NCBI RefSeq assembly: GCF_047634355.1
Contig: NZ_JBLIAL010000020.1
From: Porticoccus sp002341315
Lineage (GTDB): Bacteria > Pseudomonadota > Gammaproteobacteria > Pseudomonadales > Porticoccaceae
Length of the DNA stretch: 29,361 bases
Reading direction: 5' to 3' (one strand)
Each line of letters starts with the position of its first letter. The first letter of the stretch is position 1. The position numbers and the translations under genes are program-made. Below the pieces are notes generated by a model that was not told the DNA's origin, ran no database searches, and saw only the letters and a program-made list of their open reading frames with translations. Of the stretch, positions 9,507 to 16,677 are shown piece by piece.

Positions 9507-9660
9507 AAAATAGGGCAAAAGTTTTTACATCCATTTGCCAGTTACTCAAAAATACAGTTATTGATAGACCCCTCGCTGAATGTCATTTACAACAACTCGG
9601 GCTAGCTCCATAAACTTTTTAACGGGCTTAAAACATGGCCGTCTTTAATGAAAAATATTT

Positions 9661-9676
9661 AGGACTTATCGGTCCT
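9661..9676 (-). terminator. Weak hairpin after the tetR gene
   Basis: AGGAC and GTCCT pair around a 6-nt loop, and on the minus strand the hairpin is followed by AAATATTTTT. The five-pair stem makes this a weak terminator candidate, about 15 nt after the tetR stop. Confidence 0.35.
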
Positions 9677-9691
9677 TTAATTGGCAAAAAA

Positions 9692-10279
9692 TTATTTAAT
9701 GGTGTTCATGATCAACGCCACCACGGGCTCCAGTTCACGCTTATCGACACCGGCCTTGACCATGGTCCGCAGACCACTTACCCCGGAAAAATAGAAACTT
9801 GCGAGGCTCTCAAGGGGCGTAGACGAAGAAATGTCTCCCTGTTCCACAGCGAGTTCCATCGCACGGTGAAAAACGTTCAATACTGCTCCGATACCTGCTG
9901 CTACGGCCAGCTGCACCTCGGGAATCCTCTGGGATAGCTCATTGGCGGTATTAGCCAGCAGACAGCCCCTGCGACCGGTTTTCTGTTGAGCTTCCGCAAC
10001 AATGCCCTCAAGAAACTCCCGGAGAAACTCCCTGGCAGAATTGTTTGCAGCCAGTTTTTCTTCCAATTGAGTGACCATACTTTGCTGGTAATGATCCAGA
10101 CAGCGAATGAAAAGTTGCTGCTTGTTGCCAAAGGTCTGATAGAGGCTGCTTTTGGACAAGCGCATCACCCGCAGTAAGTCCTGGAGTGAGGTCGCCTCAT
10201 AACCCACCGCCCAGAATTGCCGGGTCGCGGATTCCAGTGTGCGATCAATATCAAATTCTCTTGGTCTGCCCAGATTCAT
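9692..10279 (-). CDS. TetR/AcrR-family transcriptional regulator (local repressor of the CMD gene)
   Basis: A 195-residue regulator. The N-terminal helix-turn-helix is clear (about residues 8-55): TLESATRQFWAVGYEATSLQDLLRVMRLSKSSLYQTFGNKQQLF. The ligand domain contains GCLLANTANEL, a Cys-containing block seen in several TetR subgroups near electrophile sensors. The ATG at 10279 is chosen over an in-frame TTG at 10297. No Shine-Dalgarno precedes it, and the -10 box (10286-10291) would place the RNA start at or next to the ATG, so the message looks leaderless. An operator-like sequence fills the promoter spacer, which suggests autorepression. The inducer is unknown. Confidence 0.9.
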   Translation of the reverse strand: MNLGRPREFDIDRTLESATRQFWAVGYEATSLQDLLRVMRLSKSSLYQTFGNKQQLFIRCLDHYQQSMVTQLEEKLAANNSAREFLREFLEGIVAEAQQKTGRRGCLLANTANELSQRIPEVQLAVAAGIGAVLNVFHRAMELAVEQGDISSSTPLESLASFYFSGVSGLRTMVKAGVDKRELEPVVALIMNTIK

Positions 10280-10285
10280 AGATAA

Positions 10286-10313
10286 ATTATGGACCAAACG
10301 GTTCTATTGTCAA
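10286..10313 (-). promoter_or_regulatory. tetR promoter with operator in the spacer (copy 1)
   Basis: On the minus strand a perfect -35 TTGACA (10308-10313) is followed after 16 bp by CATAAT (10286-10291). The spacer contains GAACCGT-TTG-GTCCATA (10288-10304), the sequence repeated before the CMD gene. It also holds the ACC-N4-GGT core typical of NemR-like TetR boxes. A repressor bound here would cover both promoter elements. Confidence 0.65.
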
Positions 10314-10345
10314 CTATCGGTGCTTATTGTGGCACGCCAAAATGT

Positions 10346-11350
10346 TCAACCACCAGTGGCATTCATAAAACGCACCACCTGTGGCTGGTCTGGATCATAA
10401 AAATGGTGTCGCTTTGGCTTGATGGCCATGGCTTCGACAATGGTGGTTTTGAGGACAGCCATATCGCCGGGGTGAGAACGAATCACGGACCGCAGATCCA
10501 CTGAATGCTCGTTGCCGAGGCACAACAACAACTGCCCCTCACAAGTCACCCGCACACGGTTGCAACTCTCACAGAAATTATGGGTGTTAGGAGAAATAAA
10601 GCCGATCCGGCTGTTGCTGCCGGGTATTCGGTAATATCGTGACGGCCCGGGGGATGTCTCCGCACTGGCCATTAAGGGATACAAGCTGCTGATTCTCTCC
10701 CGAATTTCCTGACTGCTGACGAGCTCCCTCTGACGATCAGACCGACTTGTCACCCCGAGCGGCATTTCCTCGATAAAGCTGATATCCAGGCCGTGCTCCA
10801 ACGCAAAGTCCAGCAGCGCTATAATTTCATCGTCGTTCTGACCGCGCATGATTACCGCATTGATCTTGACCCTCTCAATACCGGCCCGCTGGGCAGCCGC
10901 AATACCACTCAGAACCCGGTGCAATTCGCCTGTGCGGGTAATCGCCGCAAAGCGCTGCGGTTGCAGGGAATCGAGGCTGATATTGATGCGTTTGACACCG
11001 GCATCAACCAATTCTCCCACCACCGACTCCAACCTTGCACCGTTAGTGGTCAGCAGCAATTCGTCCAGCCCCGCCAATTTACCCAGGCTCTGTACCAGCG
11101 ACATCAGATTGCGCCGCACCAGCGGTTCACCGCCAGTGAGACGGATACGACTCACACCCAGTTCGACAAATGCCTGACCGACAAATGCCAGCTCCTCCAG
11201 GGTCAGCAACTGCTGACGCGGCACGAACACCATGTCCTCCGCCATGCAGTAGACACAGCGGAAATCACAGCGATCTGTCACCGACAGGCGAAGGTAGTTG
11301 ATGACCCGGCCAAAGCGGTCAGTCAGTACAGTTGATTTGCTGTCAGGCAT
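10346..11350 (-). CDS. moaA: MoaA, GTP 3',8-cyclase, copy 2 (complete)
   Basis: Complete 334-residue radical-SAM cyclase for molybdenum cofactor synthesis. The SAM cluster ligands are Cys28, Cys32 and Cys35. The second cluster motif near the C-terminus is FCESCNRVRVTCEGQLLLC, a CX2CX13C pattern. The chain ends in Gly-Gly, the tail that completes the active site in MoaA. The frame is open to a TTG at 11371 and an ATG at 11359, but the ATG at 11350 gives an N-terminus equal in length to copy 1 at 1-293. No strong ribosome site is seen for any of these, so the start is moderately sure. It lies downstream of mobA on the same strand. Confidence 0.95.
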   Translation of the reverse strand: MPDSKSTVLTDRFGRVINYLRLSVTDRCDFRCVYCMAEDMVFVPRQQLLTLEELAFVGQAFVELGVSRIRLTGGEPLVRRNLMSLVQSLGKLAGLDELLLTTNGARLESVVGELVDAGVKRINISLDSLQPQRFAAITRTGELHRVLSGIAAAQRAGIERVKINAVIMRGQNDDEIIALLDFALEHGLDISFIEEMPLGVTSRSDRQRELVSSQEIRERISSLYPLMASAETSPGPSRYYRIPGSNSRIGFISPNTHNFCESCNRVRVTCEGQLLLCLGNEHSVDLRSVIRSHPGDMAVLKTTIVEAMAIKPKRHHFYDPDQPQVVRFMNATGG

Positions 11351-11387
11351 AGGCGACATAAGCACAGCCAAAAAGGGTGTAGTCTTG

Positions 11388-11415
11388 AGCGTACCCCATC
11401 AAGGCATCAGGTCAA
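11388..11415 (-). promoter_or_regulatory. Possible promoter for moaA copy 2
   Basis: On the minus strand TTGACC (11410-11415) is followed after 16 bp by TACGCT (11388-11393), a good -35 with a poor -10. It lies about 40 nt before the start codon. Weak evidence. Confidence 0.3.
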
Positions 11416-11551
11416 GTCCGGAATACATTTACCAGGCATCCGACTGGTTTAGCTCATCGGTTATTTTTCGGTCACCACAACGCACGAATCTTCGGAAAAC
11501 ACTCAGCTAACGACCAGCCTGCCCAGTCACATCGACCTACCTTCTGAGCCA

Positions 11552-12106
11552 TCAATCGATACCATCCAGCATCTGCACCACACGCTGCCACTCCTCAGGC
11601 GTATTGGCATTAAGCAGTGCATCGGCATCCGCGATGGGCAATTGTCGACCGTTCAGTGCGACAAGCATCCGCTTCAACGAACGCGGCTGATCGCTGCCTT
11701 CCGTAAAAGCCATATCGAGATAATCTCGCAGGGATTGTGTAACTGGCAGATATAGTGGCAGGTAACAATCCTCATAACAGACCGGCACTCCGACTTTCTC
11801 GCCCTCCTCCAACAATACCCCCAACACTGTTGTGGTCAACAGGGGCATATCCACCGGAAGGACCAGCAGCGCAGAGGGTTTTATGGTGTGCAGGACAGAA
11901 TAGATAGCTGCCAGTGGGCCGGCCCCGGGAATCAGGTCGGGAATGCCTGAAGCACCACCCGCCACGACCACATCAAGACCAAGCGCAGAGAGTAAGGCCT
12001 GGCTAAAATCTTTCATCGTCTGGTGGTTGCGTCGCAAGGCGGCCTTGTCTGAACCCATTCGCGTTGACAACCCCCCGGCCAGAATCAAACCCCTACAATT
12101 AGACAT
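11552..12106 (-). CDS. mobA: MobA, molybdenum cofactor guanylyltransferase
   Basis: Transfers GMP from GTP to molybdopterin-Mo to give the guanine dinucleotide form of the cofactor used by DMSO-reductase-family enzymes. The 184 residues are close to the family's usual length. The nucleotide-binding loop LILAGGLSTRMGSDKAAL at residues 6-23 and the metal-binding VLPVDMPLL block identify it. ATG at 12106 is preferred over an in-frame TTG at 12115; the ribosome site is weak. A 201-nt gap separates it from moaA copy 2 downstream, so the two may be transcribed separately. Confidence 0.93.
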   Translation of the reverse strand: MSNCRGLILAGGLSTRMGSDKAALRRNHQTMKDFSQALLSALGLDVVVAGGASGIPDLIPGAGPLAAIYSVLHTIKPSALLVLPVDMPLLTTTVLGVLLEEGEKVGVPVCYEDCYLPLYLPVTQSLRDYLDMAFTEGSDQPRSLKRMLVALNGRQLPIADADALLNANTPEEWQRVVQMLDGID

Positions 12107-12187
12107 AGCGCTCAATATTCAGGTTATCAAAATAAACCAAAAAAGGTTCTTTTAGATACTAGCATTCGATCACCAAGCCCGCAGCCA

Positions 12188-12220
12188 TAAAAAAACCGCG
12201 CCAATAGCGCGGTTTTTATC
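12188..12220. terminator. Bidirectional intrinsic terminator
   Basis: CCGCGC (12196-12201) pairs with GCGCGG (12207-12212), flanked by an A run on the left and a T run on the right. The stem can therefore terminate in either direction. It mainly ends the cytochrome transcript on the minus strand, just after its stop codon. Confidence 0.9.
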
Positions 12221-12233
12221 ATTAAAGAGCCGA

Positions 12234-12674
12234 TTATTTACTCTTCTCCAGGATATAGTCCACCGCTGCTTTAACCTCGTCATCGGAGCAATCCATACAC
12301 AGGCCTTTCGCCGGCATACCGCGAATCCCGTTGATGGCATTGGCATAGAGTACATCCATGCCCTGATCAATACGGGGCGACCAGTCACCGGCCACACCGG
12401 TTTTTGGTGCACCACCTGCGCCACTGGAGTGACAGGCAACGCACTTGCTGTTGTAAATGTCTTCGCCAGAGCGAGGCCCAGCTGAAGCAACTTTGGTCGG
12501 TTCAGGTACGTTACCCGCCAAAACCACTTCACCGGCAGGTGCGAGACGCTCGGACATGTCCTTCTCTTGCTGCGCAGTCAGCTGCACTTCCTGCTCCTCA
12601 GAACCGCAACCGGCCATACCGGCGACCAGCAGCAAAGCAGCGCCAAACACACTCAGCTTTTTCAATTGGTTCAT
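12234..12674 (-). CDS. Cytochrome c5-like lipoprotein
   Basis: A 146-residue periplasmic electron carrier anchored by lipid. The signal peptide ends in the lipobox VAGMAGC, so the mature protein begins with a lipidated Cys. The single haem site is CVACH. The distal Met region reads GIRGMPAKGLCMDCSDDEVKAAVDYIL, where the extra CxxC matches the disulfide of the cytochrome c5 family. The start is ATG at 12674, because GGAG (12681-12684) lies 6 nt upstream; the ATG at 12686 would overlap that ribosome site. It has its own promoter and terminator, so it is monocistronic. The partner oxidase or reductase is not in the window. Confidence 0.92.
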   Translation of the reverse strand: MNQLKKLSVFGAALLLVAGMAGCGSEEQEVQLTAQQEKDMSERLAPAGEVVLAGNVPEPTKVASAGPRSGEDIYNSKCVACHSSGAGGAPKTGVAGDWSPRIDQGMDVLYANAINGIRGMPAKGLCMDCSDDEVKAAVDYILEKSK

Positions 12675-12680
12675 TTTCGT

Positions 12681-12684
12681 CTCC
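12681..12684 (-). promoter_or_regulatory. Ribosome binding site that decides the cytochrome start
   Basis: GGAG on the minus strand, 6 nt before the ATG at 12674. It overlaps the upstream in-frame ATG at 12686, which makes the downstream ATG the likely start. Confidence 0.7.
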
Positions 12685-12718
12685 ATTTTTGCGTATTAAC
12701 GACCAGATTCTGCGCGCC

Positions 12719-12747
12719 ATTATAACGCATAAACCCACGGGGTGAAT
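12719..12747 (-). promoter_or_regulatory. Promoter of the cytochrome c5-like gene
   Basis: A perfect -10 TATAAT (12719-12724, minus strand) is preceded after 17 bp by ATTCAC (12742-12747), a moderate -35. The expected leader is about 40 nt. Confidence 0.55.
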
Positions 12748-12781
12748 GTTGTTTGGGGTTAAAGTTCAGAGCCTGAAAAAG

Positions 12782-13741
12782 TTATATATGTTCCGGTTTC
12801 TGAGCGAACATTGTTCTCGCCAGTTCTGTCCGCTCAGCAATGGACCGATTGACAGTTTCAAGCCGATCTATGGCTTGCAAGCGTTTTGCCAACCCGGCCT
12901 GATTGGCAATCTGTATGGCCAGACCCGGTCTGGCGTTGAGCTCGAGAATCATCGGCCCCCGGTATTTGTCGAGCACAATATCCGCACCGAAATAACCCAG
13001 GCCAGTCATTTCGTAACAACCACAGGCCAAATCGAGAATCTCCTGCCAGTGGGGCAATTGAAGGTCTTTAAAGCCAATGCCTGTGTCGGGGTGCCTGTCT
13101 ACTCTGGCGTTGTTCTGAACCGCACAGACACTAAAACCGGTTTCGATGTCCAGCCCAACCCCCACGGCACCCTGGTGGAGGTTGGCCTTACCATCCGAGG
13201 CATGGGTTGCACAGCGCATCATGGCCATCACTGGAAACCCCCGATACACGATCACCCGGATATCCGGGACCCCCTCGTAGCTGAAGTCACTGAGCAAGGG
13301 ATCAAAGATAATCATATCTTCGATCATTGCCACATCCGTTCGCCCACCAAGACTGTAGAGACCGCTGAGAATATTGGAGGTATGGCGCTTCACATCGCGC
13401 AGGTTAATCACCGTACCGGAGGACTTGACGAACTCCTGAGCTCGGCGTTCACAAATCACCAATATCCCCTTGCCACCACTACCATGAGCAGGTTTGATTA
13501 CGAAACGTTCCAACCCTTCAAGGATCTTCTCCAAGCTCTGTATTTCGTGCTGAATGCTGAGCACCCCGAACAATTTCGGGACGCGCATACCATGGTCCTG
13601 CGCCAGGCGTTTGGTTTTCAGCTTGTCATCCACCAACGGAAACCGGTGGCGTTCATTGGTGGCACCAATGTAATTCACGTTACGGCTGTTCATGCCCAGC
13701 ACACCCAACCGACGCAACTCACCCGGAGAAATGAATTTCAC
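12782..13741 (-). CDS. RimK-like ATP-grasp ligase (alpha-L-glutamate ligase-like)
   Basis: A 319-residue ATP-grasp protein related to RimK, the enzyme that adds glutamates to ribosomal protein S6. Typical blocks are GMNSRNVNYI at the N-terminus, the ATP loop FVIKPAHGSGGKGILVI, DIRVIVYRG and the metal/ATP block MILELNARPGLAIQIAN. The acceptor substrate is unknown; related proteins are annotated only as alpha-L-glutamate-ligase-like. The start is GTG at 13741, with AAGGA upstream. The GTG overlaps the stop of the upstream gene (GTGA), a sign of translational coupling. It is the third gene of a set with an inactive-transglutaminase membrane protein and a retropepsin-like lipoprotein. Confidence 0.88.
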   Translation of the reverse strand: MKFISPGELRRLGVLGMNSRNVNYIGATNERHRFPLVDDKLKTKRLAQDHGMRVPKLFGVLSIQHEIQSLEKILEGLERFVIKPAHGSGGKGILVICERRAQEFVKSSGTVINLRDVKRHTSNILSGLYSLGGRTDVAMIEDMIIFDPLLSDFSYEGVPDIRVIVYRGFPVMAMMRCATHASDGKANLHQGAVGVGLDIETGFSVCAVQNNARVDRHPDTGIGFKDLQLPHWQEILDLACGCYEMTGLGYFGADIVLDKYRGPMILELNARPGLAIQIANQAGLAKRLQAIDRLETVNRSIAERTELARTMFAQKPEHI

Positions 13742-15264
13742 TGCCAGTCCTTTCTCAGATAGCGGAAACGATACAACTCTGACAGTCGGTAACCCGTGTA
13801 TTTACCCAATAACAACACCACACCCAGCAGGCTGATCATCAACTCGGGGAAATTAAATGTCAGGTGTGCCACCAACTCCATGGTCATCAACAGGTAGGCG
13901 AGAATCGCCGCCAGCAGACTGCCACCACCCTGAATCAACACTTCGTGTGCACCCTCCTCTTCCCAGAGAATCGACATCCGCTCAATAGTCCAGGAGAGAA
14001 TGATCGTCGGCAGGAACGTCACCGTAAGCGCCTGTTCGAAGCCCAGTTTGTAGGTAACGATGCTCAAAGTTGCCATGATCAGGATTACCAGTATGACCAC
14101 GGCGGTGATCCTCGCCACCAACAAGAGATTGAGATGGGAGAGGTAGGATCGAATCCACAACCCGGCACTGACAACGGTGAGAAAAATCACCAATCCGGTA
14201 ATCAGTGAAGTTTGAATAAATGCCAGCGCAATAAGAATCGGCATGAAGGTACCCGATGTGCGAATCCCCACCATTACCCTGAGCAATACCACCACCAGTG
14301 CACCGACGGGCAACAGCAGCAAACCCTTGAACATGCCCTGCTGCTCCACCGGCAAGGCATAAATCGAGAAATCAAGCATCAGCTTGTCCCCTGCCTGCTG
14401 CTCCATGGACAGCACGGTTTTGACGGGCAGGGTATTTTTAACAATGGCAAATTCCAGCTGCGAGCTGGTGCCGCCGATCACATCGAGTACGAACCGCTCA
14501 CCCCGCTGCCAGACAAAAAAGTTTTCGGGCAAACCGGGCTTCGCTGTAGCGGGATCGAACAGATACCAACTACCGTCATCGAATACCTCCAACAGCGTCG
14601 ACATTTGCTGGCGGCGGCGACCGTCTTCCAGATACACCCCTCGCACTCGCTGGGAGGGGATCCCGGCAAAAGAGAGCACATCCATGGCCACGGTCAGATC
14701 GGTTGCCTCACGGGTACCAAACAAAAACGCTGCATCCTGATCCATCCCACCCTGAGCCAGCTGCTGCAGCAGTAGTGCCGTAAAGCTGACCGAGCCGGAG
14801 GAGCGTTCCCGCAAACTGGATACCACGCGCTCCATGGCGGCCCATCGATCATCACTGAGCTCGGGAGGCGTCACCGTAGGCACCGGACTGGCTCCCAGCT
14901 CTGAGATGTCCGCACGATATACCTGCAACTTGTAATAGAGCGTCGTGGGGTGCTCCTGAGACTGACGCGTCCACTTTGCCTGCCGCTTTCCCGCATCATC
15001 CTCCACTGAAAAACCGAACCCGGAGGATGCAAAATACTCGTCGAGCATCACCCAGCCCGCCTGGGTTTCCGGCAGTGCCAATGCAATTTCCACCGGACCA
15101 TCACCCGGATTGAAGGTAATTTTGGACTCCAGTGTCCAGACATCCTGTTTTTCTCCAGGCAACAGCGGAAAGTCCAGTTCAATCGTTTTGTACAAGGTCA
15201 ATCCCAGGCCGATGGCGATCAACAGACCGGCCACTAGGGAAATTTGCAGCTTGGAAGACATCAT
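13738..15264 (-). CDS. Inactive-transglutaminase family protein with C-terminal multi-TM domain
   Basis: A 508-residue membrane protein. An N-terminal membrane helix (about residues 8-27) is followed by a long periplasmic part with a transglutaminase-like fold (roughly 110-270). That part includes DVLSFAGIPSQRVRGVYLEDGRRRQQMSTLLEV..DGSWYLFDP, and I do not see the Cys of an active transglutaminase triad. From about residue 305 there are seven closely spaced hydrophobic helices with GIRTSGTFMPILIALAF. This architecture is known from the inactive-transglutaminase/7TM family next to ATP-grasp genes. The start is ATG 15264, with GGAAG 7 nt upstream and 4 nt after the preceding gene; an upstream in-frame ATG (15300) lies inside that gene. 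The function is not established here; roles in envelope or osmotic stress have been proposed for relatives. Confidence 0.85.
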   Translation of the reverse strand: MMSSKLQISLVAGLLIAIGLGLTLYKTIELDFPLLPGEKQDVWTLESKITFNPGDGPVEIALALPETQAGWVMLDEYFASSGFGFSVEDDAGKRQAKWTRQSQEHPTTLYYKLQVYRADISELGASPVPTVTPPELSDDRWAAMERVVSSLRERSSGSVSFTALLLQQLAQGGMDQDAAFLFGTREATDLTVAMDVLSFAGIPSQRVRGVYLEDGRRRQQMSTLLEVFDDGSWYLFDPATAKPGLPENFFVWQRGERFVLDVIGGTSSQLEFAIVKNTLPVKTVLSMEQQAGDKLMLDFSIYALPVEQQGMFKGLLLLPVGALVVVLLRVMVGIRTSGTFMPILIALAFIQTSLITGLVIFLTVVSAGLWIRSYLSHLNLLLVARITAVVILVILIMATLSIVTYKLGFEQALTVTFLPTIILSWTIERMSILWEEEGAHEVLIQGGGSLLAAILAYLLMTMELVAHLTFNFPELMISLLGVVLLLGKYTGYRLSELYRFRYLRKDWQ

Positions 15265-15268
15265 ATAA

Positions 15269-15931
15269 TCACTTCCGTGTATGTTTGCGACTGACATCAA
15301 TAATAGCGGTATCCGTCAACAGGTTACGGCCAACCAGAAAAGAAAACTCAAAGTCTTCACGATCGGAAAGGGTCACTTCAATATTTTCTTTAATTTCTCC
15401 CATCGTTATCCAGAGCTTTACCACATAACGACGTTCCGGTTCGCCGACCTTTCGTTTGATCAATACCGTACGCGCCAGTTTTTGCTCCATATCAATAGGC
15501 TCACCTGTTTTGGGATCGGGAATGACAAACCGGACAAATCGAATACCATCCCGCTCTATCATCTGGATATTTTCCGCGTGGATGGAAGAGGTTTCAGCCC
15601 CACTATCAACTCTTGCCTCCATCTTGATGCCGGGGGGATCAACAAAGACATTTTCGATTTCCCCAATAATGGGCAAATTCAACTCACCAGCAGTGGCGGG
15701 CACCGTCTTAACCACGATTTTTTCAACGACTTTTGGCTCAGGACACATAATCGCCGGCGCCTTGCAAACCGGACAGGGTGGTGGGACCGGACATAACGAC
15801 TCCGCGAGAGGAGAATCCGTTTTGGGCGGATCTTCGCCCACATTCGCCGCTGACTCAGTCTGGGGTTGCACCTGAGTGCAGCCTGCAAGAACCAGCAATC
15901 CAACTACACTAACAAATAACCCAACTCTCAC
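15269..15931 (-). CDS. Retropepsin-like (RimB/ATP-dependent zinc protease family) lipoprotein
   Basis: A 220-residue predicted lipoprotein. The signal peptide ends in LVLAGC with lipidated Cys18. A Pro/Cys-rich linker follows, with Cys47, Cys53, Cys56 and Cys63. The C-terminal domain is of the retropepsin-like family often labelled ATP-dependent zinc protease: the catalytic DSGAETSS motif is at residues 109-116, and LVGRNLLTDTAIIDVSR closes the fold. The start is GTG 15931, with AAGGAG 10 nt upstream. It is the first gene of the three-gene minus-strand set. By analogy with RimB, which acts in the RimK pathway, it may process or oppose the product of the ATP-grasp ligase, but here on the periplasmic side. 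Confidence 0.85.
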   Translation of the reverse strand: MRVGLFVSVVGLLVLAGCTQVQPQTESAANVGEDPPKTDSPLAESLCPVPPPCPVCKAPAIMCPEPKVVEKIVVKTVPATAGELNLPIIGEIENVFVDPPGIKMEARVDSGAETSSIHAENIQMIERDGIRFVRFVIPDPKTGEPIDMEQKLARTVLIKRKVGEPERRYVVKLWITMGEIKENIEVTLSDREDFEFSFLVGRNLLTDTAIIDVSRKHTRK

Positions 15932-16152
15932 GGATACGACACTCCTTGAACAGACAAACCACTAAACGATACCCTGCAAGAATCATTTTCCAGATACCGT
16001 TCATTTTTTACAGATGAGCGATGACTGCCAGAAAAATGGACTAACGGACAGTGACGCTATATTATTGCGCCCGCTCAGATAACCTTATCCATATCAAAAT
16101 GGTCGTACAGTATAGCGGTATCGTATCGACTAACCCAGAAGCGTGATGGATC

Positions 16153-16158
16153 TACAAT
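16153..16158 (+). promoter_or_regulatory. Possible -10 box of the tRNA-Arg gene
   Basis: TACAAT lies 16 nt before the mature 5' end of the tRNA. No good -35 is visible at standard spacing. Confidence 0.35.
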
Positions 16159-16174
16159 TCAGATAGTCAGCAAC

Positions 16175-16251
<77 letters not shown>

Positions 16252-16263
16252 TCCATACGAACA

Positions 16264-16290
16264 TCCCGGCCCTGTGCCGGGATTTTTATT
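16264..16290 (+). terminator. Intrinsic terminator of tRNA-Arg
   Basis: TCCCGGC (16264-16270) pairs with GCCGGGA (16276-16282) and is followed directly by TTTTTATT. It starts 13 nt after the CCA end. Confidence 0.92.
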
Positions 16291-16430
16291 GGGCACGCCG
16301 GAAAGTGTTCGAACCAATAAGAGATTCGACAACTTCCGCCAGGAAGTTGGACCAAGCCGCCGTGCGGCGCAGTCCCGCAGGGAGCAAAACGGCCACCAGC
16401 CGTTTTGAGTCAATCGTCTCGGGTGCGACT
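16291..16430 (+). repeat. Hairpin array after tRNA-Arg ending in a copy of the tRNA 3' end
   Basis: No gene is seen. Four perfect hairpins follow one another: CAACTTCC/GGAAGTTG (16330-16349), GCCGC/GCGGC (16356-16368), TCCC/GGGA (16373-16383) and CAAAACGGC/GCCGTTTTG (16385-16407). They are followed at 16412-16427 by AATCGTCTCGGGTGCG, which repeats the tRNA T-arm/acceptor sequence (16233-16248) with one difference. It may be a tRNA-linked repeat element, a small RNA or an old integration scar. Confidence 0.6.
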
Positions 16431-16635
16431 TAATCTCGGGGGTTTTAAGGTATTCAGACGGCCCAATAAGACCAATTACCCTTTTAACCTTTACGCCCCT
16501 GCCGGCAGATAACCTTCACCATCGAATGTCTGTGACACCTCTATGTGGCAGCGATGGCCATTTACTATTTCCCTCACCACACGAAGTCCTCTTCATACCC
16601 TAAAAATGAAACTCCGCTTGCTTTTTTCTATAAAC
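16431..16635. other. Intergenic stretch without recognised features
   Basis: No coding frame, RNA gene or convincing promoter was recognised between the tRNA-linked hairpin array and the operator-like repeats before the second tetR gene. Confidence 0.5.
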
Positions 16636-16659
16636 CTATAGATTCTATAGCGTTATAGA
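16636..16659 (+). promoter_or_regulatory. Iterated CTATAG operator-like array before tetR-cysC-sat
   Basis: CTATAG (16636-16641), CTATAG (16645-16650) and TATAGA (16654-16659) recur every 9 nt. The first pair forms a perfect dyad, CTATAGA-T-TCTATAG. The second and third form TCTATA-N4-TATAGA. The array lies 19 nt before the TetR start, a fitting position for autoregulation. Confidence 0.55.
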
Positions 16660-16677
16660 AATATCTTCGGATACTCA

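Noticed and set aside
11351..11371. Upstream TTG and ATG starts for moaA copy 2
   Set aside because: Neither has a ribosome site, and the ATG at 11350 gives an N-terminus that lines up with copy 1.
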